From the NCBI GenBank assembly GCA_024638645.1, contig JAHEJX010000018.1, positions 1 through 49,361 of the forward strand: a stretch of DNA of 49,361 nucleotides. Reading direction: 5' to 3'. Made by a program: the position numbers and the translations under genes. This DNA comes from Actinomycetes bacterium. GTDB taxonomy: Bacteria > Actinomycetota > Acidimicrobiia > Spongiisociales > UBA5794. Shown here in pieces: positions 1 to 12,875 of the stretch; the first letter of the stretch is position 1, and the number at the start of each line of letters is the position of its first letter. The notes under the pieces were generated by a model. The model saw only the letters and a program-made list of their open reading frames with translations. It was not told the origin of the DNA and searched no databases.

Positions 1-138
1 ATGTATGTCTCGGCTGTGCCGACGGGCTCTGCTGTTGGGTTCTATCTGAGCCGAGGCTGTGAACTCGCCGATTCGGTTCACCCTGATCTCTATGCAATGG
101 AGCCCGACGACATTCACTTTCTGTGCACCCTGACGTGA
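1..138 (+). CDS. GNAT-family N-acetyltransferase, C-terminal fragment (5' end outside window)
   Basis: The frame is open from base 1 to a TGA at 136-138 and encodes 45 residues. They look like the end of a GNAT acetyltransferase: the segment TGSAVGFYLSRGCELAD matches the usual last helix and strand (S-A-x-x-F-Y-x-x-x-G-F), followed by P-x-L-x-x-x-E-P-D-D-I-H. The ATG at base 1 is probably internal, because the acetyl-CoA-binding core (R-x-x-G-x-G/A) must lie upstream. The substrate cannot be told. The next gene starts 41 bases downstream on the same strand. Confidence 0.7.
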   Translation: MYVSAVPTGSAVGFYLSRGCELADSVHPDLYAMEPDDIHFLCTLT

Positions 139-179
139 TCTGCGGATTTGGTGCTCGCCGAGCGATTTAGGCTCGTCTC

Positions 180-1877
180 ATGACGCTCCTCAATCCCAAA
201 CATCACGACCGTGACTACCCCGATGACCGATCGCGCGAGGTTATGCGCAAAACGATCGCGTTCTTCGAGAACAAGGGCAAGGCGCGCCTCAGTGAAGACG
301 ACCATGGCGCCGTCTGGTATCAGGACTTTCTCGACTTCGTTGCTGAAGAAGGGATCTTCGCAACGATGTGCACGCCCGCCGGCTACGGCGCAGCAGACTC
401 TCGCTGGGACACGTGGCGCAACTGCGAGTTCGGCGAGATCCTCGGCTTCTACGGCCTGCCGTATTGGTATACCTGGCAGGTCACCGTCCTCGGCCTTGGC
501 CCTATCTGGATGTCCGGCAATGAGGCGGTCAAGGAGAAGACGGCCCGGCTTCTCGAAGAGGGCGGGATCTTTGCGTTCGGCCTGTCGGAGAAGGCACACG
601 GGGCCGACCTCTATTCGTCCGAGATGACCCTCGAGCCGCAGGGTGACGGCACCTATGTCGCCAACGGCTCGAAGTACTACATCGGCAATGCCAACGCAGC
701 CTCGCTCATCTCTACCTTCGGCAAGCTCGCCGACACCGGCGAATACTGCTTCTTCGCAGTTGACCGTTCTCGTCCAGGTTTCGAGTGCAAGCAGAACGTC
801 GTGCACTCTCAGAACTACGTGGCTGAATTCGAACTCACGGACTACCCGGTGACAGAAGCTGACATCCTGGTGCGGGGCGACGCGGCATGGGATGCCGCTC
901 TCAACACCGTCAACATCGGCAAGTTCAATCTGGGCTGGGCTTCGATCGGCATCTGTACCCACGCGTTTTACGAGGCGATTCATCACGCTGCGCATCGCCG
1001 CCTCTATGGGATGGCGGTAACCGACTTCCCCCATGCCAGAGCCCTATTTACCGACGCGTACGCCCGCCTCGTTGCCATGAAGCTGGTGGCACTGCGAGCG
1101 GCCGACTACATGCGGTCGGCGACGCCTGAGGATCGGCGGTATCTGCTCTACAACCCTGTGGTGAAGATGAAGGTGACCACTCAGGGCGAAGAGGTGATCA
1201 ACCACATGTGGGACGTCATCGCTGCCAAGGGCTTCGAGAAGAACACATACTTCTCCATGGCAGCCCGAGACATTCGTGCCCTTCCCAAGCTCGAAGGCAC
1301 CGTCCATGTCAACATCGCATTGATCCTCAAATTCATGCGCAACTACTTCTTTATGCCGGCCGACATGCCGGCCGTGCCGCGTCGCGACGACGCAGCCAAC
1401 GACGGTTTCCTCTTCGACCAGGGGCCCACGCGAGGTTTGTCGAAGATCACGTTCCACGACAGCTCACAGGTCTTTGCTCGCCACGATCTCGCCAACGTGG
1501 CGGTATTCAGGGATCAGATCGCCGTGCTGAAGGAGATGTTGATCCAGGCCATGCCGACCGAGGCACAAACCAAAGACACCGACTTCCTGTTGGCGCTGGG
1601 TGAGATCTTCACACTCGTTGTCTATGCCCAGTTGTTCCTGGAGAACGCCGAGATCTACGAGGTCGAGGACGACGTCGTCGACCAGATCTTCGACGTGTTC
1701 GTACGCGACTTCGCTCGCTTCGCGACACAACTCCACGGCAGGCCAAGCACCTCGAAGGATCAAGTCGAGTACTGCATCCGGATGATCCGACGTCCGGCCG
1801 AAAACTCGGATCGTACTGAACGGGTTTGGGAGGGTCATGTTCTCTCCCTGCGCGACGCATACGAGATGAGTCCCTGA
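180..1877 (+). CDS. Acyl-CoA dehydrogenase family protein
   Basis: A 565-aa flavoprotein of the acyl-CoA dehydrogenase superfamily, expected to introduce a 2,3-double bond into an acyl-CoA using FAD and pass electrons to ETF. Residues about 130-145 (FGLSEKAHGADL) are the middle-domain signature that contacts FAD and substrate. Residues about 328-377 hold the C-terminal helical domain, ending in the family pattern R-D-I-R...E-G-T-V. At 565 aa it is longer than the usual 380-400 aa; the extra C-terminal helical extension recalls the long-form dehydrogenases. No exact catalytic glutamate could be assigned by eye, so acyl chain specificity is unknown. The ATG at 180 has only a weak ribosome-binding site. 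It converges with the MMPL transporter gene, 13 bases away. Confidence 0.9.
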   Translation: MTLLNPKHHDRDYPDDRSREVMRKTIAFFENKGKARLSEDDHGAVWYQDFLDFVAEEGIFATMCTPAGYGAADSRWDTWRNCEFGEILGFYGLPYWYTWQVTVLGLGPIWMSGNEAVKEKTARLLEEGGIFAFGLSEKAHGADLYSSEMTLEPQGDGTYVANGSKYYIGNANAASLISTFGKLADTGEYCFFAVDRSRPGFECKQNVVHSQNYVAEFELTDYPVTEADILVRGDAAWDAALNTVNIGKFNLGWASIGICTHAFYEAIHHAAHRRLYGMAVTDFPHARALFTDAYARLVAMKLVALRAADYMRSATPEDRRYLLYNPVVKMKVTTQGEEVINHMWDVIAAKGFEKNTYFSMAARDIRALPKLEGTVHVNIALILKFMRNYFFMPADMPAVPRRDDAANDGFLFDQGPTRGLSKITFHDSSQVFARHDLANVAVFRDQIAVLKEMLIQAMPTEAQTKDTDFLLALGEIFTLVVYAQLFLENAEIYEVEDDVVDQIFDVFVRDFARFATQLHGRPSTSKDQVEYCIRMIRRPAENSDRTERVWEGHVLSLRDAYEMSP

Positions 1878-1890
1878 CGAGGCAGCTCGG

Positions 1891-4038
1891 CTAGGCCTTC
1901 TCGAGTTGATTCTCTATGGGGACCAGCGGCCGAGCATCAACCCCGTCGCGGTCGAGCAGACCGGGAATCACCACGATCGCGGTCAGCGCGGCGGTGATCA
2001 TGGCTACCCACATGATCATTGAGACCTGGGAGTGGATCTTGAGCGGGGACAGCCAGAGCGCCGTCAGCGCCACTGCGATACCGAGACCGTTGGCGACGAT
2101 TGGGCGGCCGGCGCGGTCGATGGCGCGCAGCACATAGCCAGGGCCGTCCCGTCTCGCGTGGTCGATGGCGGCGACGTAGTGGATCGAATAGTCGATGCCG
2201 ACGCCGATCACGATGCCGGAGATGACGGCGGTGAGCAGGTTGAGCTGGATGCCCGAGGCGGCGATGAACCCGAGCAGCGTCAACACCGTCAGCGCCACCG
2301 GGGCCAGCGCCACCAGGGTTTGGCGGAGCTTGCGGTACGCCAGCGCCAGCATGATTGCCACCAAGACGAAGGCCACGATCAGCGAGACCACCTGCGCGTT
2401 CAAGACCAAGCGGGCGATCTCATCCCACACGACCGGCATCCCGGTGAGCACGCGCACTTCGTCGCGCTCGTCTACGAAGTCGAGCCAACCTTGGAGGTCT
2501 TCGGTGTTGAAGTTCGACGGGAGAAGCATGAAGCGAAGCCCGTCTTCGCTGACCATGTCGCCGAGCGGCAGCTGGACATTGCCGGCGAGAACACCGGCGA
2601 GCTGCTCCGGCGGCAACGCACCTTGCAAGCTGGCAACCGAGAATGCACGCCGTACGCCGGGCAACGCCTCCAAGTCCGTCGTGGCCGCAGCCGCGGCTGC
2701 CAGCGATGCCGCGGAGTTGGCCGGGTCGAATGCGAACTCTCCGATGAGTGGCGTGGCACCGCCGAATAACTCTTCCGTTTCTTCGAACGCCAACCGCACC
2801 GGGTCATCGTCCTTGAAGAAGAACAGCTGATCTGGATTGACTTCGAGCTGCGGGATGAACACCGCGGAGAAGACGAGGAGGCCAACGGTCAGCACAATTG
2901 CCGGTGTCCGAGTCCGGACCAGGCGCTTCAGGCCCGCAACGACCCGCGGCCCCAGTAGAGCGTCATGGTGCCGCGGCTCGATTTCTAGCCGACTCAGCAG
3001 CGCAGGCAGCGAGAAGAAGGAGATGATCCCGGCAAAGACGATGCCGATGGCGGTGAAGAGACCGAGTTGCTGAATCGGCTGCACGTCCGTGAACAGGAGC
3101 GAGGCAAACCCGGCCGCGGTGCTGATCGTCGTCAGGATCATTGGAACGCCCACATGGGAGAGGGCGGACTCGACCCTGGCGACCGTGTCACTGGACGTTT
3201 CGGCTTCCTGCTGGAAGTGGGTGACGAAGTGAAGCCCGTCGGCCGAGCCCATGACGATCACGAAGATCGGCACGATCACCGTGACGATGTCGACCTCCCG
3301 ACCCAGGGCGAAGATCAGGCCGAACGTCCATACCGAGCCGAGCACCGCCGGCATCATCGCCAATGCCGACAGCCGCCGGTCACCGATCGTTGCGTAGAAG
3401 ACCGCCACCAGGAGAATGAACACGGCAGGCGGAATCAACAGCAGGAAGAACGACAAGATGTCGATGACGGAGGAAAACACCACCGGGTTGCCGGACAGAG
3501 TCAGTTCCAGTCGGTCAGGTGGAGTCACATCGCCGACCGCTTGAGCGACCGCAAGGCCGTCGGCGCCCGGCACCACCATGAGCATCGTTGCCGACCGATC
3601 TTCCGAGAGCAGGATGTCGGCAAAGGGGTTCTGCGCCAGCAAGCCTTCGATGTCGCCGGAAGCCGCAGCCAGATCACCCGGTCCGAGCGGCTCGCCGGTT
3701 GCCGGGTTTACCTCGGGGATGATCGATACGACCTGCTCAGCGCCTTCGACCTGGCTCAGCGACTCCCGCAACCCAACCAACCGCACGAGGTTGTCGACGG
3801 ATGTGAACGTCTCACCGTCCGGCAGCGAAGCCACCACATTGATGGGATCCGCAGTGGCGTACTTGTCCTGGAGCGCCTGGAACGTCTCGCCGGTATCGTT
3901 GCCCTCCAAGACAAAAGACGCGACGTCTGCGTTGAAGTCCATGCGGAACAACATCAGAACAGCAACCACCGTGACCAGCGCCGTGACCGCGAGGATGCGG
4001 CGCGAGTGCTCGACGATCACGTGGGCGATCGATTGCAT
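1891..4038 (-). CDS. MMPL/RND superfamily transporter
   Basis: A large inner-membrane transporter of the RND superfamily (MMPL-type predicted exporter), likely proton-driven export of a lipid or hydrophobic compound. The 715 residues show internal duplication: an N-terminal helix, an extracytoplasmic domain, then a bundle of about five helices with a conserved G-S-A-D-G-L-H-F-x-T-H-F motif. A second extracytoplasmic domain and second bundle follow, with the matching G-x-G-I-D-Y-S-I-H-Y motif. Those Asp/His positions are the usual proton-relay sites. I chose the ATG at 4038 because GGGG lies just before it; a GTG at 4059 would add seven residues. It stands alone, convergent with the acyl-CoA dehydrogenase and divergent from the cyclase regulator. 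Cargo is unknown. Confidence 0.9.
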   Translation of the reverse strand: MQSIAHVIVEHSRRILAVTALVTVVAVLMLFRMDFNADVASFVLEGNDTGETFQALQDKYATADPINVVASLPDGETFTSVDNLVRLVGLRESLSQVEGAEQVVSIIPEVNPATGEPLGPGDLAAASGDIEGLLAQNPFADILLSEDRSATMLMVVPGADGLAVAQAVGDVTPPDRLELTLSGNPVVFSSVIDILSFFLLLIPPAVFILLVAVFYATIGDRRLSALAMMPAVLGSVWTFGLIFALGREVDIVTVIVPIFVIVMGSADGLHFVTHFQQEAETSSDTVARVESALSHVGVPMILTTISTAAGFASLLFTDVQPIQQLGLFTAIGIVFAGIISFFSLPALLSRLEIEPRHHDALLGPRVVAGLKRLVRTRTPAIVLTVGLLVFSAVFIPQLEVNPDQLFFFKDDDPVRLAFEETEELFGGATPLIGEFAFDPANSAASLAAAAAATTDLEALPGVRRAFSVASLQGALPPEQLAGVLAGNVQLPLGDMVSEDGLRFMLLPSNFNTEDLQGWLDFVDERDEVRVLTGMPVVWDEIARLVLNAQVVSLIVAFVLVAIMLALAYRKLRQTLVALAPVALTVLTLLGFIAASGIQLNLLTAVISGIVIGVGIDYSIHYVAAIDHARRDGPGYVLRAIDRAGRPIVANGLGIAVALTALWLSPLKIHSQVSMIMWVAMITAALTAIVVIPGLLDRDGVDARPLVPIENQLEKA

Positions 4039-4242
4039 GTCCCCGACCCTAGAGGACACGGGATTGGCTTCTCTAGGGGCATGCGGTCCGGCGTGCGAGG
4101 TCCTTTACTCCCTTTACCGGGGATCGTGGAGGAATCGGCCCCACGGCACCGCGACCTCGGTGGGCGCTACCAAGGCGCGGCTGCCCCAAGCTTGGTGCGG
4201 TTCAGGGGCCCGCATGGGCGGACTTCGGTAACGTCGAGCTCT

Positions 4243-6870
4243 ATGAGTGAACTGCCGGCCGGGACCGTGACATTCCTGTTCTCCGACATCGAGGGCAGCA
4301 CGAGGCTGGCCCAAGAGGTCGGGGACGCATTCCCTGGACTCATCGTTGAACACCAGACGATCGTTCGATCCGAGATCGGAGCCCGGGGTGGCATTGAACT
4401 CGGCACTGAGGGGGACTCATTCTTCGTTGTGTTCCCGAGTGCCTTGTCGGCGGTCTCAGCGGCACTCGACGTCCAAAGGAGGCTCCAGGCTGAGACCGAC
4501 TTCAAGGTCCGGATGGGGCTTCATTCTGGCGAGGCTGCCGTTCGCGGAGGCTCCTATTACGGCCTAGAGGTGCACCGTGCCGCTCGAATCGCTGCCGCAG
4601 GCCACGGAGGCCAGGTCCTCATCTCCAACGCCACGATGGCACTGGTGTCACAGCAACTCCCCGAGGGCACTATCGCCACGGACCTCGGGGAACACATGCT
4701 CAAGGACCTTGCGAGCCCAGAGCACCTCTATCAGCTCACAGCGACCGGTTTGCCCGCAGAGTTCCCGGTGCTCCGGACGCTCGAGCCCGAGCACCACAAC
4801 ATCCCGCCTGCACCGACACCACTCGTTGGGCGTCGCGGGCAGCTCGGTGAGCTCGCGGAGCTGGTCGGTGCAAAGAAGCTCATCACGCTCACCGGACCGG
4901 GTGGAGTTGGCAAGACGCGATTGGCACTGCAACTCGGCCTCGAATCCCAGGCCAAGTTCGTCGACGGAGTATGGCTAGTGCAGCTGGCAACGATCGCCGA
5001 CCCAAAACATGTTGTCCACGAGATCGCCATCGCCCTGAACGTGCAGGTGACCTCCAGTGCCGACGTCGTCGCCACCGTTGCCGAGTCGCTGGGCCCCAAG
5101 GAGCTGCTGCTCATCCTGGACAACTTCGAGCAGGTGATCGACGCTGCGCCCGACATCGCCACACTGCTAACGAAAGCTCGCGGGCTGCATATGATCGTCA
5201 CCAGCCGTGAGCGCCTCAACGTCATTGGAGAGCAGCAGTGGGAGGTGCCGCCGCTGACCACACCCGAGCCTGCGGCTGAGATTTCGGCGGATGACCTCGA
5301 CGGGTACGAAGCCACGCTGCTATTCCTGCAGCAAGCTCGAGCGGTCAAGCCAAGCTTTCGGCCGACCGACGACGATGCCAGATTCATCGCCGATGTCTGC
5401 AACCGACTGGATGGAATCCCGCTGGCCATAGAACTGGCAGCCTCTCGCCTGCGGATGATGACACCGGCGGCTCTGAGCTCCCGAATAGACGACCGGCTCG
5501 CCATCCTCACGGGGGGATCTCGCAACCTCCCCGACCGGCAGCAGACCCTGCGAGCAGCCATCGATTGGAGCTACCAGCTACTAGAGCTCGATGAACGGAC
5601 GATGCTTGCCGACCTCAGCGTATTCCGGGGTGGGCGATCTCTCGAAGCCATCGAGGCCGTGTGCGGCCCGGACCTCGATGGCTCAGCGCTCGATGCTGTG
5701 GCATCGCTTGTCGACAAGAGCCTCGTCAGAGAGGAGTCTTCACCCGGAGGCGAGTCGCGGTTCGTGATGATGGAATCGATCCATGACTTCGCAACGGAGC
5801 GCCTCGACGAGTCCGGTCGGACAACAGAACTCCGGCAACGACACGCGGAGTACTTCACCACCCTCGCCACGCAGGGCATCACGCTTGGTGCCACGCGCCA
5901 CGTCAACACGGAGCACATCAACACGCTCAACCTCGAGGTCGAAAACCTCCGCCACTCACTGCGCTGGCTGTTCGACTCTGGCCAGGATGAAGCCGGCGCC
6001 CGAGTCGTGTCCGGTGTCGCCGAAGCCTGGGGCTTCGAGAGCCATCTCCAGGACGTAGCCGAGTGGGCCCGTCGCGCCCTGGTGAACGAGAACGATCTGA
6101 CGGATGCGACCCGTGCGCTGCTGTACGACAGGCTGGGGCTAGCCACCTTCCTCCAGTCAGATCTGATCGCCGCCCGGAGCTGGTGGCAGAAGGCGCATGA
6201 CCTTTATGCGCAGATCGGCGACCACGACGGAGTCAGCTATTCGTTGATAAATATCGCCGCCAGCTACCTGGGCGACATGGACGGCTACGAAGTTGCCATC
6301 GACATGCTCGAGCGAGGACTGGGTGGGCTCCGCGCTTCCTCGGACGGCTTTGACGACACCCAGCCACTCATCGTGCGTGGGGAGCTGCACCGGGTTGCGG
6401 GAGACTTCGATGCCGCAAGATCCGCCTACGAAGAGGGGTTGGCGAAGGCGCGAACTGCCGGCGCACAGCGTCGACAGATAGTGCTGCTTGTGAACCTGGG
6501 AACATTGGCTCAACACAGGAACGACCCCGGTCACGCGCTGGAGCTGATCAGTGAATCGATCGTGATCGCTCGCGCCTCGGGCTCCGCAGCGTGGACGGCG
6601 ACGGGTATCCGCTACGCAGCTCCGCCGATCACCGACCTGGGATATCCCGAAGATGGCGCCCGGCTGCTCGGGGCGGCCCAACGATGGGAACAAAGGCTCA
6701 ATGTGATCCATCAGCCCAACGACGTCGAGGTTGTCGAGCGGGGGCGCCAGACTGTCGCCGCCGGATTGTCTGCCGACGACCTGGAGCGTCTGATGGCGGA
6801 GGGGGCTCAAATGACTCTCGACGAAGCCGTCGACTTGGCTACCAGAGACAGAGCGACCCGCGAGGTCTAG
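4243..6870 (+). CDS. Class III adenylate/guanylate cyclase domain fused to STAND (AfsR-like) ATPase and TPR-like region
   Basis: An 875-aa signalling protein. Residues about 5-165 form a class III nucleotide cyclase domain with metal-binding aspartates at D15 (FSDIEGST) and D58 (TEGDSFF). Residues about 190-520 are an NB-ARC/STAND ATPase: Walker A GPGGVGKTR near 218-226, Walker B LLLILDNFEQ near 289-298, TSRERL sensor and GIPLAIELAASRL. The remaining C-terminus is helical with TPR-like repeats. No DNA-binding domain is visible, so it probably signals through cAMP/cGMP or by protein contact. The open frame extends far upstream, antisense to the transporter gene; the ATG at 4243 is chosen because the cyclase domain begins right after it. 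This architecture is frequent in Actinomycetota, usually with unknown ligands. Confidence 0.88.
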   Translation: MSELPAGTVTFLFSDIEGSTRLAQEVGDAFPGLIVEHQTIVRSEIGARGGIELGTEGDSFFVVFPSALSAVSAALDVQRRLQAETDFKVRMGLHSGEAAVRGGSYYGLEVHRAARIAAAGHGGQVLISNATMALVSQQLPEGTIATDLGEHMLKDLASPEHLYQLTATGLPAEFPVLRTLEPEHHNIPPAPTPLVGRRGQLGELAELVGAKKLITLTGPGGVGKTRLALQLGLESQAKFVDGVWLVQLATIADPKHVVHEIAIALNVQVTSSADVVATVAESLGPKELLLILDNFEQVIDAAPDIATLLTKARGLHMIVTSRERLNVIGEQQWEVPPLTTPEPAAEISADDLDGYEATLLFLQQARAVKPSFRPTDDDARFIADVCNRLDGIPLAIELAASRLRMMTPAALSSRIDDRLAILTGGSRNLPDRQQTLRAAIDWSYQLLELDERTMLADLSVFRGGRSLEAIEAVCGPDLDGSALDAVASLVDKSLVREESSPGGESRFVMMESIHDFATERLDESGRTTELRQRHAEYFTTLATQGITLGATRHVNTEHINTLNLEVENLRHSLRWLFDSGQDEAGARVVSGVAEAWGFESHLQDVAEWARRALVNENDLTDATRALLYDRLGLATFLQSDLIAARSWWQKAHDLYAQIGDHDGVSYSLINIAASYLGDMDGYEVAIDMLERGLGGLRASSDGFDDTQPLIVRGELHRVAGDFDAARSAYEEGLAKARTAGAQRRQIVLLVNLGTLAQHRNDPGHALELISESIVIARASGSAAWTATGIRYAAPPITDLGYPEDGARLLGAAQRWEQRLNVIHQPNDVEVVERGRQTVAAGLSADDLERLMAEGAQMTLDEAVDLATRDRATREV

Positions 6871-7156
6871 CGTTGCCCCGGCTCCCCAGTAAGGAAGCGA
6901 GGGGCCTACGTTCGACGAATCAGCATCGCTGTCCCATGACGAACAATGGTGCCGGCCAACGTCCACCGCCCTAGGCGAACAAGACGGGGCTGGCCACAGG
7001 ATTTTTCAGGCTGTCCGGCTCTCCCACTTGCTACGACCGCTTGGCCGGTCTCAGGCTGGTGGAGGAAACCGGCCCTGCGGCGACTCGCTTTCGGCCCTGG
7101 TGAGGCCCTAGTGGCTGCCGGAGACTGGCGACATGTCCGTTGGATCGGAGGAGTCA

Positions 7157-10710
<3,554 letters not shown>

Positions 10711-10714
<4 letters not shown>

Positions 10715-11712
10715 ATCTGGCGACCCGGTATCTCGGCCTGGACCTCGCCAACCCCATCGTGCCTTCGGCCTCGCCGATGACACGCGAAGTGGAATCACTC
10801 GAGCGCCTCGAAGAGGCCGGTGCGGCTGCGGTTGTGCTGCCCTCGCTTTTTGAAGAGCAGATCGAGCACGAAACTATGGCAATCAATGCCGCCCTCAACT
10901 TCGGAGCGGAGATCTCGGCCGAGTCCACCGAGGGATATTTCCCGGAGATGGACAACTACAACACAGGGGCGGGTGACTACCTCGGAAAGCTGCGCGCAGC
11001 CAAGGACGTCCTGTCGATCCCGGTGATCGCCAGCCTCAATGGCACAACCCACGGTGGCTGGACTCTGTACGCCCGCGTGCTCGAAGAAGCTGGGGCAGAC
11101 GCTCTCGAGCTGAACATCTACATCGTGGCGGCAGACGCTGACCAGACCGGCGCCGAAGTGGAGGCCGAGTACCTCCGCCTGGTTGAGGCGGTCCGCGCCG
11201 CGGTACACATTCCGCTGGCAGTGAAGATCGGACCGTTCTTCAGTTCCATGGGCAACATGGCGACGCAGCTCACGGAGGCAGGTGCCGACGGGTTGGTGCT
11301 GTTCAACCGGTTCTACCAGCCGGACATCGACCTCGAGCTGCTGAGCGTCGAGCCCAACCTCGTGCTGTCCACCTCCGACGAGATGCGGCTGGTGCTGCGA
11401 TGGATGGCGATCCTGTACGGAAGAGTTGGTGCGTCGTTGGCGGCGACAACCGGAGTCCACACTGTCGAGGACGTCGTGAAGCTGATTCTGGCCGGAGCCG
11501 ACGTGACGATGCTCGCATCGGCCTTGCTGCGCTACGGGCCTGAGCTGATCACGAGCCTGCTCGACGGACTGTCTGGCTGGCTCGACGAGCGCGGGTACGA
11601 ATCAGTGAACCAGGCCCGCGGCAGCCTCAGCCAGCTATCGAGCCCCGATCCGAAGGCATTCGAACGGGCCAACTACATGCGGACGCTCGTCGAGTATTCG
11701 TCGAAGGTCTAG
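10711..11712 (+). CDS. Dihydroorotate dehydrogenase-like flavoprotein
   Basis: A 333-aa FMN-binding TIM-barrel protein of the dihydroorotate dehydrogenase superfamily. It has the opening pattern LGLDLANPIVPSASP, strand-end motifs A-L-E-L-N-I and V-K-I-G-P (Lys near 171), and the C-terminal phosphate-binding stretch around TTGVHTVEDVVKLILAGAD. Its start overlaps the PFOR stop by 4 bases (ATGA), indicating translational coupling. DHOD-like genes directly behind nifJ are a recurrent arrangement in bacteria. It is more likely an accessory flavoenzyme of that pathway than the pyrimidine-pathway PyrD; no pyrimidine genes lie nearby. Reaction unproven. Its last 4 bases overlap the convergent next gene. 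Confidence 0.88.
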
Positions 11713-12197
11713 CCGCAGAACTCGAGAGCCAGCTCGATCTGGGTCAGCTCGCCGTTCGCCGGTCGGAACGCGGCGAGTTTGAGTCCGGGTGACAAGGTTC
11801 CTTGACCGCAAGAGTCGTTGCCGGACGACTTGTACGCCGTCTCGACCATGTTGGCATTGGCGCCCATCACCACAACCAGCTCCTGTCGGTCCCCTGCGAT
11901 GATCGCTCCTAGGGCCGCGCCGCTCGCTTTGATGGCGACCTCGGCATTGAAACAATCGGATTCGAGCCACTCGCCGCTCCAAACCCATCCGGCCTCAGTC
12001 CAAACGGCCTTCGTCCAGCCACCCCGTGCTGGATTGCCGCACTCAGGGACCGTCGTGGTGCTCGGTGGCGCGCTTGGGTCGACAACCGATCCGGTGGTGC
12101 CGGCCGCGGCTGCGGACATGTTGACCACCTGCATTGCGGGTACCACCCACGCAGCCCGACCCATCCTTTTGAGAAACTCGCGACGGTCACCGTCCAT
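11709..12197 (-). CDS. Small exported protein with twin-arginine signal, unknown function
   Basis: A 162-aa protein. The N-terminus (DRREFLKRMGRAAWVVPAM...SAAAAG) has the twin-arginine R-R-x-F-L-K pattern followed by a short hydrophobic stretch, so export by Tat is likely. A Pro/Ser/Thr-rich linker follows (about 37-50), then a globular part with four cysteines that could form two disulfides. I recognise no family. The ATG at 12197 is preceded by GGTAGGGAG. The gene converges on the DHOD-like gene with a 4-base tail overlap and has no obvious partner on its own strand. Confidence 0.7.
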   Translation of the reverse strand: MDGDRREFLKRMGRAAWVVPAMQVVNMSAAAAGTTGSVVDPSAPPSTTTVPECGNPARGGWTKAVWTEAGWVWSGEWLESDCFNAEVAIKASGAALGAIIAGDRQELVVVMGANANMVETAYKSSGNDSCGQGTLSPGLKLAAFRPANGELTQIELALEFCG

Positions 12198-12328
12198 CGC
12201 TCCCTACCTTCCGTCTGACCCGCCTACCTCGGGTTCGGACGCGGTCCAAGGTAACGCCCGGAAAACAGGCCCGCGCCTGGTTTTGCCAGGTTTCTCGAAT
12301 TGAGTCGATCGGCCCAGGCGGCCATTCT

Positions 12329-12811
12329 TCAGCCCTTGCGCTTCCACCTGGAGCGCTTGGAGCCACGGATGTTCTTGTCCGCCCAGCGGGTGATGCGGTC
12401 CATCTCGCCGGCGCTCTGGGGGAGGAGCGTCTGCGGATCCGTGACGATCTCCCCCCTCTGTGGATCGAACAGCGTCCATCCCGTGAGCTCCTGAATGCGG
12501 CCGACCAGGTCCAGGATGCTGTGCATCACGGCAGCGGCTTCCGAGCCACTGTGCCAATACGCGACGTTGATGTCGGCGCCTTCTGCGTGCAGATTGAATA
12601 TCGAGCCGAAGTTGTCGTTGACGATGTTGACGAAGCGTGCGCCCTCGAGGTACTCGTAGCCTTCCGAGCCAAGGTCGTCTGCAATGGAGGAGAAGGCCGC
12701 CCGCATCTCAGCAGAAGGCAGCGCCCGCGGCTCCTCGTCTTCCATGCGGGCGAAGATTTCGTCAATACCCTCGCCATCGCCGACGGCAAGCAGAGTCAGG
12801 TCGTAGCTCAT
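12329..12811 (-). CDS. Conserved-looking small cytoplasmic protein, unknown function
   Basis: A 160-aa acidic protein with a basic tail (NIRGSKRSRWKRK). It starts MSYDLTLLAVGDGE and contains GWTLFDPQRGEIV late in the chain, a layout seen in several small unknown protein families that begin with YDL and end in GWxxxDPQ. No catalytic motif is evident. The frame runs upstream, but the ATG at 12811 is chosen because the upstream part overlaps a hairpin and the next gene's end. No Shine-Dalgarno is visible; CACAAT lies six bases before the ATG, so a leaderless transcript is possible. Confidence 0.6.
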   Translation of the reverse strand: MSYDLTLLAVGDGEGIDEIFARMEDEEPRALPSAEMRAAFSSIADDLGSEGYEYLEGARFVNIVNDNFGSIFNLHAEGADINVAYWHSGSEAAAVMHSILDLVGRIQELTGWTLFDPQRGEIVTDPQTLLPQSAGEMDRITRWADKNIRGSKRSRWKRKG

Positions 12812-12833
12812 GGCGAGATTGTGACACAGCAGA

Positions 12834-12858
12834 GGGGCGAGGCCTGAGACCCCGCCCC
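12834..12858 (-). terminator. Hairpin downstream of the 12.9-15.3 kb cassette
   Basis: GGGGCG (12834-12839) and CGCCCC (12853-12858) form a 6-bp GC stem with a 13-base loop, 18 bases after the stop of the 217-aa gene. On the minus strand it is followed by a pyrimidine-rich but not uridine-rich run, so termination would be weak. It separates the cassette from the small gene that follows. Confidence 0.35.
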
Positions 12859-12875
12859 ACATGCTGCTAGTCGTC

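Noticed and set aside
3067..4242. Long open frame upstream of the cyclase-STAND start, antisense to the MMPL gene
   Set aside because: Composition is rich in His, Arg, Asp and Gln, typical of the antisense frame of a GC-rich gene; the cyclase domain begins at 4243.
12276..12290. CCTGG-TTTTG-CCAGG mini-hairpin between two minus-strand genes
   Set aside because: A 5-bp stem without a uridine tract on the transcribed strand; little support as terminator.
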